Assembly (NCBI RefSeq): GCF_041260155.1
Contig: NC_091938.1
Location: forward strand, 20,599,632-20,663,631
Length of the DNA: 64,000 nt
Reading direction: 5' to 3'
Source: Ptychodera flava
Taxonomy: Eukaryota > Hemichordata > Enteropneusta > Ptychoderidae
Shown: in pieces, positions 9,841 to 20,600 of the stretch
How the letters are laid out: each line of letters opens with the position of its first letter
Numbering within the stretch: the first letter of the stretch is position 1
Notes under the pieces: model-generated
Databases searched by the model: none
Seen by the model: only the letters and a program-made list of their open reading frames with translations
What the model was told of the DNA's origin: nothing
Position numbers and translations under genes: made by a program

Positions 9841-12265
9841 TTAGGGACTGGACATAAATTACAGAGGGGATGGGCCGGTGTTTTTTTGGGGTGGGTCGCC
9901 ATTTTTCGCGCAAGCATTTTTGAAGGTTCATAAAATTTTGTGCAAGCCTATGGGGAGGGTCACCTTTTTTCATGCATCAAAGCTGAAATTGCATAAGCAC
10001 GTATTGAAGAATATGGAATACTGAAAAAAGTAAAAATACCTCCTGGCACTTTCATTTTCTGCCATTTCCATTTTCGGCGCGCCCTTCGGGCGCAAATTTC
10101 AGGTATAATAAACAATGTATTGATGATCCAAGCAGCCACATTGATTTAAGTTGTCATGATTTATACTTATTCAACTCCTATATTGTGCATAACTGTCCCC
10201 TATAATGACTCTTTCAATAACAATTTGGGAGATCACTTATTTAACATTCTTCCATTGACGATACGTTGGGTATAGGTCGGTGTAAAACGTTCATGTGGGT
10301 GTATGTACATTTTTTATTTTTGAGGACATTGACAGAATACAAACTATTCAGAATAGTGCAAAATGTCATCAATAACAACTGGAAGCTTCAGGTCGAACAA
10401 CTTTTGAATAACAATCGAGGATCAGATAACCTATTAGTTATTTGTAGTTTCCTCATAGCCTGCAAAGTATAGTGAATCAACATTTTGGTGAAATTCCAAA
10501 ATCAAATTTCTTGCACAACCATGGACTTGAAACCATTCTAGTCTAATCATGAACATTAATACTAATAATTAGGTGAACATAAATGCACAGGTTTACCTAG
10601 TTTTGTATTGGAAAAAAATTATTCATAGTTTCATCATAGACTGCCATGTATAGTGAATCGACATTTCAGTGAAATTCCAAAATCAAATTTCTTGCCCAAC
10701 CATTGACTTGAAACCACTCTAGTCTAATCATGAACATTAATATCAATAATCAGGTGTACATAAATGCACAGATTTACCTAGTTTTGTATTGTAAAAAAAT
10801 TATTCATAGTTTCATCATAGACTGCCATGTATAGTGAATCGACATTTCAGTGAAATTCCAAAATCAAATTTCTTGCACACCCATTGACTTGAAACCACTC
10901 TAGTCTAATCATGAACATTAATACCAATAATCGAGTGTACATAAATGCACAGATTTACCTAGTTTTGTATTGGAAAAAAATTATTCATAGTTTCATCATA
11001 GACTGCCATGTATAGTGAATCGACATTTCAGTGATATGCCAAAAACAAATTTCTTGCACACCCATTGACTTGAAACCACTCTAGTCTAATCATGAACATT
11101 AATACCAATAATCAAGTGTACATAAATGCACAGATTTACCTAGTTTTGTATTGGAAAAAAATTGTTAATAGGGTTTCATCATAGACTGCCATGTATAGTG
11201 AATCGACATTTCAGTGAAATTCCAAAATCAAATTTCTTGCACACACATGGACTTGTAACCACTCTAGTCTAATCAAGAACATAAATATCAATAATCAAGC
11301 ATACATAAATACACAGATTAGCCAAGTTTTGTATTTAAAAACAATTATTCATAGTTTCATAATAGACTACAATGTATAGTGGATCAACATTTTATGCGAA
11401 ATTCCAAAAACAAAGTTATTGTACACAGATGCACGTGTTACCACCCTCTTCTAGTCAAGCACAATTATGTCAATTATTCAGGGTCCATATATGCACAAAT
11501 AGTGCATATTTTTAATTCTGAAAATTTTTGTACAGTTTTGTCATAGACTCCCATGTATAGTGGATCAACATTTTATGCGAAATTCCAAAAACAAAGTTAT
11601 TGTACACAGATGCACGTGTTACCACCCTCTTCTAATCAAGCACAATTATGTCAATTATTCTGGGTCCATATATGCACAAATAGTGCATATTTTTAATTCT
11701 GAAATTTTTTTTTACAGTTTTGTCATAGACTCCCATGTATAGTGGATCAACATTTTGAGCGAAATTCCAACATCAAATATCTTATTCACATGTGCACTTG
11801 TAAACAACCCATGCTAATCAAGTATATCTATATCAGTTATTAAACATCTATAGATGAACAGATATTGCTAGTTTTATACTGGAAAATACACGTTCATAGT
11901 TTTCTTATAGTCGACTACCATGTATAGTGAATCAACATTATCGATGAAATCTAAAAATATACATTTTTTGTACAGGCATGCACTTTTTACCTGCCACTTC
12001 AAGCAAAGTACTTTTACATGAATTATCACACACATATGATTTGATATTTTTTGGACAACGTGTTATATCGGTCACACTCTGCCTTCCTTTTTGGAGGGCG
12101 ACTTAAAAAGTATAGCATTGTCAGAAGGGGGTCTTGAACACATTGCAGGTTTGTTGGGGGGAGGGTCACTAATTTTTGTGCATGAACTTTTTAAGGGTCA
12201 CTATTTTTGATGCAGAGGTTTTTCGAAAAACACCGCCCCCCCCGTAATTTATGTCCAGTCCCTTA
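9841..12265. mobile_element. Harbinger-like non-autonomous element with internal satellite (family H1)
   Basis: A 19-nt perfect terminal inverted repeat (GGGACTGGACATAAATTAC) starts at 9844, and its complement ends at 12262. Both ends are flanked by TTA (9841-9843 and 12263-12265), the TWA target duplication of PIF/Harbinger elements. Subterminal regions on both sides carry GGGGAGGGTCAC-type blocks and 'gtgcatgaa' blocks. The middle is taken up by a ~181-bp tandem repeat. No transposase ORF is present. Confidence 0.8.
10435..12050 (+). repeat. ~181-bp tandem repeat, about nine units, inside element H1
   Basis: The landmark 'tgtatagtg(a/g)atc' recurs near 10468, 10648, 10829, 11009, 11193, 11374, 11555, 11737 and 11921, a period of about 181 bp. 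The first five or six units are nearly identical. Later units (from about 11340) form a second, more diverged subtype, and the last decays into unique sequence. It is noncoding and AT-rich. Confidence 0.9.
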
Positions 12266-12363
12266 CGCAACACTTATGTATGATCTATCCCAGACTGGTG
12301 TTTTCACGCCAGGCGGGATGAGGGCATACAGAATCGCCAACCGCTAACAAACTGACAAATCTA

Positions 12364-12417
12364 CTTCAAACATAGACCCTCGAGAAAAACGTTTTTCTCG
12401 AGGGTCTATGCTTCAAA
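12364..12417. repeat. Perfect 40-nt palindrome flanked by a 7-bp direct repeat
   Basis: Positions 12371-12410 form a perfect inverted repeat with 20-nt arms and no spacer, centred on AAAAACGTTTTT. CTTCAAA stands directly on both sides (12364-12370 and 12411-12417), as a target-site duplication would. Confidence 0.9.
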
Positions 12418-12419
12418 TA

Positions 12420-13940
12420 ATGTGTCATTCAATTGAACAGTAAATGAGCTGTTCGTGAGAAATTCAGGTGTCGGTGTGACACAGAGAGAAGACAACGTGG
12501 CAATTCGAACGGGTGACGAAAAGCTTCCCACTTCAAAGCCGAACATCCCACAAACATCCCCAGCTTCACTGTTGGATAAAAAGCAGCAAGCATTGGATCA
12601 CCGATAATTTTCAAGGAAATTAAAAATGACTCCCATTTTGTGAAATTGATTCACCTTGAAAGTGGCCATCGCACAGTTACGTTTCACAGGCCCTTTAGTG
12701 CGCTGGCGCCATCGTGCATGACACATGAGTCATTGATAATTTACACAAGGAAACCGTTTTATCGCATGTATTAGTGTCGGGCCGGGCTTACCTTAGGAAA
12801 TTCATGGAGGTTTTCATATCATACAAACATGTTAAATATGAGAAAGCACACCGCTCTACAGATGGATCGCACACACGGATACACAGACTGGTTTCCGGTG
12901 ACCATATCAACTAAATTACCAGTGCAACATCGCAAGGCGCCGTCGTCCTCTTTGAAAGATTCCACTTACACAGCGTTTTGCTGTCTTTTGAAAAGCAGGA
13001 ATTTACAGACCTCACCTGAGGTGGACTGGGCAATTCAGCTAATGAATTTGATCGGAGCGAGTTGACAATAAACCCGACAATTCACCAAATTCCAAGGTCT
13101 GCTATTCATCTCGTTGTGACCAGCGTATCAATGCCCCTTTATGTCCAAACGTTTTTCCCATCCCTACACACGGAATCGCGGTCGAGTTTTCTCACAACAG
13201 CTTCGCAAAACAGCTTGTGAGTTTTATTGGCAGTGGAGCCACAAAAGTGTTTCGTCTGTGTCGATTCAAAACATGACTTGCAGAGCAAACTTTACGAGGT
13301 CTCCGCATTAAGCGTTACAGACGTGTCTGATCGTGTGAGAGTTTAACCATTGTATGTCTTTGCGTAAACGTTTGACCAATATTTTGGTCAGACACTAAAA
13401 TAGAAGATGTCTTACTCACCGGGTTTTAATGTCACAGGCAACGTCACCATAAGCCTCTGCGTTTTAGAAGCTTCTCTTCGTCAGAACACCTCCACGTCAA
13501 ACCTGTTGACTGTACTATAGGCCCGGTGCGTATGTTATCAACGTGGCAGAATCCACACACAACAATGTACCCCGATACCAAATTGTGCGGTCAAATAAGG
13601 TGAGACGAAGGCCAGACCTGACAAACGACGAGGCGGGTCGTTCAGGCATGCATTGACTGGTCACCACTCAAAGCAAAGCTGTCGGCGTTACCGTTAACAA
13701 CAAGGCTACACCCTGGTTGTATAAAAACACCACGTATTTATTACCTAGGACAAACTGTTTTCAGGACAAAATTTCTCACACGTATTCATCTACACAGCGA
13801 TAAAATCAAAATAAATTAATAGTCATAAATTAAATCTTTTCGTGTACCCTGTCTCTGATTACTTTATACTCACATGGGCGGGAAAATAACATTTCCTTTT
13901 TTTTCGAAGTTGATCTATGAATGGGAAAACATTACGGTAG
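12420..13940. other. Intergenic DNA without a recognised gene
   Basis: Unremarkable sequence. Short ORFs at 12429-12614 (minus) and 12829-13065 (plus) lack motifs and splice context. Confidence 0.5.
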
Positions 13941-13944
13941 TATG

Positions 13945-14460
13945 CGCCCCGAAAGTGAAAGACATAAGTATTGCTAAAGCTTTCCTTAATGACACTTTCA
14001 ACCATTCTCATACCAAATCAAGAATAAAAAAACAACAACAGGAGTAACCGTGCAAATTAGGTACTAGTGTGACAAATTACCTAACTTTTACCGGTATTTG
14101 AAACTCAAAATGGCCGTCGTTCCTGTTTTAACTCTATGGAGAAAAATAAAATGTCGATTTTCGAAGAACTAAAGAGCTTAAAAGGTATACTGTCACCTGT
14201 TCCAATTTTGCCACAGTTACCATGGAAAGAAAAAATCTAACCAATTACAGATTTTAAGCGGGTAGCCGCTTTTTAAAAATAGCGCCCTCACATGGGCATT
14301 TTGAATACCGAGGAACGCCTCTTTGACCATATATGGGCATATTTAGATTACAGGTAACTGTATACCTTTAAAATGAACCTCTAGAGGCTGCAGGTGGTAG
14401 ATCAGAAAAGGAAATGTAAAAATTTGAGATTCCGGATTTCTGCTCCCGAGACGCATTCTA
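13945..14460. repeat. Dispersed repeat R1, copy 2, split by a MITE
   Basis: The block order is the same as at 4792-5160 (cgccccgaaagtgaaagac, then aaaatggccgtc, then tttgagattccgg), but the two halves are separated by the M1 element at 14182-14367. R1 is therefore older at this site. Confidence 0.7.
14178..14371 (+). mobile_element. MITE M1, ~186 bp, TTAA target duplication
   Basis: Ends read AGGTATACTGTCACCTG and its near complement ...CAGGTAACTGTATACCT. TTAA stands on each side (14178-14181 and 14368-14371). A second copy lies at 24921-25105 in inverse orientation. TTAA duplications are typical of piggyBac and Kolobok elements. Confidence 0.85.
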
Positions 14461-14839
14461 CCTTATTGGAGAGATTCCAGGTCATAAGCTTAAATATATA
14501 CTGAGAAATTTGTACAGAATCTATCTGACATAATATTTCAAAACTGTGATAGTATTTATGCCAGGAAGTCGCAGAAGCATACACGTGAAGGAACTGACTT
14601 TCTATTTTTATATTCCTCGATTCTTGACTATATTCTTGACGATTCCATTCTGAAACCTTATGACTCAGTAGCCACTGTCTCTTTGTGGATATTGATAGAC
14701 GCTGAAAATGATAAATTCTTGCCATCATTTGCATCGATACATGAATTGGTTCAAATAGATATCAAACACAACTCAGTTATGCTTGAGTCTTTACACTTCA
14801 TGATAAAGTGATTAATAATGATAAACTTTGAATCCAGTG

Positions 14840-15398
14840 TGGATTAAGTATAGGATAAAGCCCGAGTACGAGGGCTCTTCTGGCATATAAAGTCCAACCC
14901 AACGATAAAATGTCGAGGCCGCAGGCCGAGACATTTTGTCGTAGGGTTGGACTTTATAAACCAGAAGAGCCCGAGTACGAGGGTTTTATCCGACTTAAAA
15001 ACTATCGCCCCTAACTGATATATTTCGTTTCAATGCGTTTACGTCAACCGTCCCCTTTGTCAATGTAACATATTTAGGATATGAATTAAAACTTTTATTT
15101 GTGAAATAGCCTTCCAATGTAATTGAACATCTTATAAATGCCCCAGGGCACATTATATAAATGCCCTAGGGCACAGCAGATTTTGTGTTGCAGCTGGTTT
15201 CCGCTGTGTGACCAAATTTGAATATTAAAATGTACCAGATGTCTACAGAATATGACATGTTCACTTTTGATTGGACAGTACTTTACTACGGCGCTGTCAT
15301 TCGTTTCTGGAATTTGGTGACCAAGGCTTTATGAGTAAATAAAACACCCTGAATTGACCACTCTGATTGGTCAATCAACAGTAGATAGTTTGGATTAA
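14840..15398 (-). mobile_element. Fold-back element F1, copy 3, with 8-bp target duplication
   Basis: A 543-bp copy (14848-15390) of the family at 2712 and 22310, inverted. It is flanked exactly by TGGATTAA (14840-14847 and 15391-15398). The ends are not inverted repeats of each other. Instead one end forms a long hairpin (about 14856-14996). Confidence 0.85.
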
Positions 15399-15399
15399 A

Positions 15400-17379
15400 T
15401 CAAAATAAATCACCTTTTCACATTATTGCACTGGGCTATGACTTTGCAACTTATATCGGAGTTGCGCCCTCTACCGGCAATGTTTAGCGGAACTACCGGA
15501 AAACACACCAAAGCTATCTAGAATGTAACATACGGGCGAAATCTATATCAAAATCCTTTTATTTATTTTGTGCTTTGTTACATTGACGTTCTTGAAATGT
15601 GATATATAAGTAAGTTCATTTTACATTCTCACAAGATTGTTGAAAAGTGGGTCCACAATATTGCCCCTTTGAAAGCCTACATAGACTTACTATAAATATA
15701 GTTCAACATAGTGCACCATCTTACTTTACTCCCGACATTGTGTGAAAACGAAAATTTCTTAATCAAATTTTTTGACTTCAAAGAACAACCTAGTAATGAT
15801 TACAACCTAATACAGTAAGGCAAAAACGTGTTTTTCCTCGTCTCAAGTCTTACAAATACGAGACAGCACCGTTTCACTTCTTGTTGTTTTTTTTTCATTG
15901 CCCTGGAAGTTCACATACAGCACAATATTCTGACACTCATCAGGTTGATACGATAGCTCCATTGTTTAGGACTATAGAGTGTACACATGTAGTCGGTACA
16001 TATAATACATTTTCTGTGTGATTTCTGCTGTGTTGTGATTCACTGGCATGTTTTGTGTGATTATTTGAAGCGAAACCTGGAAACAAGGCTAACGCGGCTG
16101 TTCCAGAGCGACGTCCTAGAATGAGAAACAAAACAGTTATTTTTTCCCCTAACATTACTGAATAAATAAATATTTTGTGCGATTAAGTCGCATGATGTTT
16201 GTTGCTATGCCCTGTTATCAGGGTCCGATGGAAATGCAATCCTCAATCACGAGGAACATAGCAGGATGACCAAAGCTTGGTAAACTTCAATCAGAATTCT
16301 CTGTACGTTTGTTTGTGAGACACTGAAAATCGATCAAAATGTGTCCAATCCGTTCTAAAATTTTACTACTCCGCAACATCGCACATGTACACTCATGTTT
16401 TTATTCACACACTGTAGGCTACATCAGGTGCATTTTTCGCCTGGCTGTACAAAAAGAGACATAGTTTCCCTAAAAGTCTGTGGCATGTGCGTGATTTCTG
16501 ACTGTTATTTATGTAACCTAGCCAGTATAAGAAATATCATTCAAAGATAAAAAGCGTACGATTATAATTTCTAACGGCATGGAACAAATTTCCCTAAATT
16601 TTGGTTCAAATCGAGAGTATTCATAATAAAAGAACAATTTACAACATATTCTACCACTTTCCCTTTATTTACACTGAAATGACACGTCATGTTACAAATG
16701 TATTTTCCACCCTCACTAACGATTGACTGTGTTTTTCATAACATGTGTGAGAAATATCTTGTAAAAGTTTATTAAATTCTTGATACATTCTTTTTGTAGT
16801 CTTTTTTATTTTTATGTAAAGTTGACCAAGGTGTTTGTCAGAAAGTTGTCGACCTCAGTACTTAATTATACATGTTTTCAAATACAGTACTTTGAATTGC
16901 ATTGTATACTTCCATTTCACAGAAAGGACTGTGCATGACAATGCGAATATGTGACTACACTTGAATGTACACTTACAACAAGTTTTGAAAGTTTACAGTA
17001 CTAAGGAAAAGCATATAGCTTTCATCAAGCAATCAAGAGAAAGTAGAGATCCCGAAAAGCGCCCTCCAGCTTCCACGGTTGGGGTATGAAACTGAAGATG
17101 ATAATCCGAAAACAGAGGAAAATAGACAGGCAGACAGACAGACAGACGAACAAACAAGCAAAAAGAAAAGAAAATATATGAACTTCAATTGCGATTCACT
17201 ATAATATTTGCAGGAGAGTAATGCTTTTCTATAGATAGGTCCCTGGGATGGGGATGGGGGTACACCCGATATTTTCATGTGAGGGTGTGCCGCCCAAGTT
17301 GAAAACATTTACTCATGTATATTCCAAAAATATGACTCATTGTTAGGGATTTGCTTGACAAATTTGGGGAATTTTCGCC
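15400..17379. other. Intergenic DNA between element F1 and the 3' end of the fucosyltransferase-like gene
   Basis: AT-rich, with no gene, RNA or transposon end recognised. The minus-strand ORF at 17033-17308 is hydrophobic by chance (poly-pyrimidine complement) and lies downstream of the gene's polyadenylation signal. Confidence 0.5.
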
Positions 17380-17385
17380 TTTATT
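17380..17385 (-). promoter_or_regulatory. Candidate polyadenylation signal AATAAA
   Basis: TTTATT on the plus strand, about 185 bp past the TAA stop (17567-17569) of the fucosyltransferase-like gene, at a normal distance for a short 3'UTR. Confidence 0.4.
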
Positions 17386-17566
17386 CTGTTGCATGTGAAG
17401 ATTTTCCTAAAGCATGGGACATTTGCTTTGTTATCGACCAATGTTTAGGTTTATCGTAAAAACAGTGACCCATTCGGGCGGCACATACCCGTACACCTGT
17501 TCTATTGGAGTAGCCCCCTCCCCCGCCTGGATATAGGTGCCCTTTACACTTGAATTTGACCCAACG

Positions 17567-17691
17567 TTATCTACATTTCCCTTCCGGGTCACCGAAAATA
17601 TCTGGCATGAATAGAGTTCCTTTTCCAAGTCTTTGTTGCTCTACCATGTAAGTCCACGTGGAGACGGCTGTTCCAACGAAGATGGATGCTC
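17567..17691 (-). CDS. Exon 8 (last): C-terminal nucleotide-sugar block and stop
   Basis: 125 nt from CTAACAG|GA to TAA. Encodes IFVGTAVSTWTYMVEQQ and ends GDPEGKCR. The reading frame upstream of the acceptor is open too, but the splice site restores the phase left by exon 7 and gives a split Arg codon. Confidence 0.75.
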
Positions 17692-20600
17692 CTGTTAGGA
17701 AAGCAGTTATTGAGTAGAACTTAAAACTGGCAGCCACAGGATCAAACAGACAATAAATTACAAGTATATTGGAATTACGTTTACACATGTACTTAGCTTC
17801 CATATTACTAAACTATTTTCACATTATTGAGTTTAACACTTATTCAATGACTTTTTATTAAAAATAAATCGTGATCGTTAGAGGCAACCTGATTTGCTGA
17901 AATGGATCCAAGGTAGCATCGACAAGGTGTAATGCAACGTCCCCCACATAAATTACGACAAAACAACAACAAAAACAACAACAACAACACACAACAACAA
18001 CTAACATCATCATCAACAACAAAAACAACAACAACAACACACAACAACAACTAACAGACAAACAAACAAACAAAAATGACATTTTCTGCCGATATTGAAG
18101 ACCGTTAATCAAGTTATCGTTTTTTTTGAAACATGTCTACAATGATCAAACTTACGTGTAAGATTTTTTATCGCCTAGAGTATATATGATATTGCTATCC
18201 TTTTATGTTATTGTGTACAAGAAAGTATACAAGGGAGTATTCATACATAGCTCCGAATCTCATCATCAACTTACGGTAACATAGCTCTTGCTCCACCAGT
18301 GAGATCACATAGTTATCTTCTTCTAGCGGTGACGTCATTTCCGGAATATCCAGTCCTCTGAGAGATGCAACCAGGCTCGAAGAATTGAACGCATTTGGTA
18401 TCTTTGTTTTCAATGTTGTCCACAACTTATTCTGTAGAAAAGATAACAACAAGGGTTGAGCTGCAACATCTGCCATCCTATTGCCGATTATACTCTGTGT
18501 ACAATATGTTAAAATAATCTTGATCCGGAGTGATGATCTGGTGCGTCAGGTTCATTCGAAAAGTGAATGACGCCGAGTCGTGCGAGGGGCGGAGCCGGAG
18601 CGCCCTCTCACACAACTAAATCTCCAATCTAATATCCAATTTTTATAAGCGTTTAAAGGTGATACGCACCTCTGTAGTGTAAGACTTAAACTTTTGCTCA
18701 AGCATTCCTAAATGAAATTTTCACAATTCTATCATCAAATGAAGGGTAAAAACCAGGGGTCACCATGAAAATTTTGGTTTTGAAGAAATTAATTACCTAA
18801 CATTTACCGAGATTTGAAATGGCCGCCATCCCAGTGCAAGTGTTAACTCTATGGGGAAAAATACAATTTTCGGCTTTCGGAAAAAAATATTAGACAGTAA
18901 AAAAATTCTTACTGCAAGAGATTCAAAATGATTGTCAACACGTGGAGGATCAGAAAAGCATTGTAAAAAATTGAAAGTCCGAATATCTGTCCCCGTGGGC
19001 GCATTTTGCCTCAACAGCAGATATCATATGAAACCAAACAGCGATGAGCTGTGTAGATTGTATTTCTCAACACATTTCAGTGTGTCCTCTCTATTTATCA
19101 AATCTTCCCTAAATTTGTGTAAAAATGAATCGTGATCAAAACTACGGTAGATTGAATCGACAGAATAATGGCGACTAGACCCAAATGGACGACGGAAAGA
19201 AAACAAGAAGAAAGTATCGCATACGTTCTGCATTTGGGGAGCGGCGAAGTAGACGGCACTCAGGTTGAAAGCTTGCATGATTCCCAGAAAACTGGTCGTA
19301 ATTTCTTCAGAGGAATTCCTTTTGTAAATGTACTGACATCCCCATCGACATTCTAGTCTACGACCACACCTGTCAGAACAAGAAGACACTTCTTTAACGC
19401 TGGCAGGACGTAATCACTCGGTTCGGTTTCAGTTTGCTGATTTTTGAATTCTTGCATTCGTCGTTTACTTTGTTATCAGCGCATTCCCAATCTACCATAT
19501 CGTACACACTGGGCAGCAACAGTTTCGAATGAAATTTAAGCATTCGTTTTTTCGTAGTTATCCACATATTTTGCAGGTGTACTTCTTCTCGCTCGCTTTG
19601 AAATGATCTAAAGCAAATAAGGTAGACTTCTTTCCCAAAATTAAAAAAAAAATATGGACTTTAACATATAACCATATCGTCTTTGGAGGTAAAAAAAACA
19701 TATTTTTCTCAAGTCAGAGTCCCAGGAGCCCACCTTCGCCTGTCAGTTTAGGAAGAGAAGTTTAGATAGGTCGTCCGAGATAATGTTTAATTTTACTGAT
19801 TATCCAAAAGAGGGAATCATTCGACTCACCAAACTATTTTGAAATCATAATTCATCCTCCAGTGGACAGCCAAGAACTGCTGGCTCTTAAGCACCGTTCG
19901 TATGTAGTAGTCAGCCATCATTCGGATGTAGTGAGCCCTCGCGAGATGTTGTTCTAGTTTTTCGAAAACGTTGTTGCTGTACGCCCTCATCATGAGTTTC
20001 ATGAAAGGGAAGGGGTAAAACATGGCGGCGCAGGGAGAATCTGTCCTGAATGTGTCCTTTATGTTGTGCAAGAAATCATATATTGTTTCGTGGGTGAATA
20101 TTGGGTCACTGGGCAACATGGTAATGGGCACTGTGCCCTTATCTTCTGCCTCTTCCTTTGTAGGGAATTTTATGCCTGTTAGAATCTCAAAGATTGGTAT
20201 CATAGTCCGATACACTGAATCAAAATAGCACGAATGTGGATGCAGGCAAGGTTTCGTGTACAGAACCGCGTCCACGCGGTTGTTGCAGTCCCGCTTGAAT
20301 TCATCTAGTGTGGCCACAGGAACAAAACTTCCCAGCAAATCCACATTAAATGTTTCTTGGAAACTTCTCACATCGTCTTCAGTTATTCTGTGATGGTTGA
20401 AGAATGGTGGAAGAACGAGGGTTTTGTTGTGTAAAATGGCGTACAACACAACGGCTTTGAATGAGAGATACTGATTGTTTGGACCCTGTCCAATGCCACG
20501 AAAAACTGGCAAAATGTACTGTGGTCGCGAACGAGGCTCAATGGCCGCCGTCGACACGTTAATGGCTGGCTGCAATATAGGCTGCGCTTCCCACGATGCT

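Noticed and set aside
10435..12050. Regularly spaced repeats that might suggest a CRISPR array
   Set aside because: The whole ~181-bp unit repeats without variable spacers, and the DNA is clearly eukaryotic. It is a satellite inside a transposon.
12371..12410. Palindrome as a transcription terminator
   Set aside because: There is no adjacent transcription unit, and intrinsic terminators of this type are bacterial. The flanking direct repeats point to an insertion.
17844..18112. Cys/Val/Leu-rich hydrophobic ORFs resembling a membrane protein
   Set aside because: They translate an AAC-rich low-complexity array inside an intron of the fucosyltransferase-like gene.
20022..20228. Plus-strand ORF opposite exon 5 of the fucosyltransferase-like gene
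   Set aside because: It is the antisense shadow of a well-supported coding exon.
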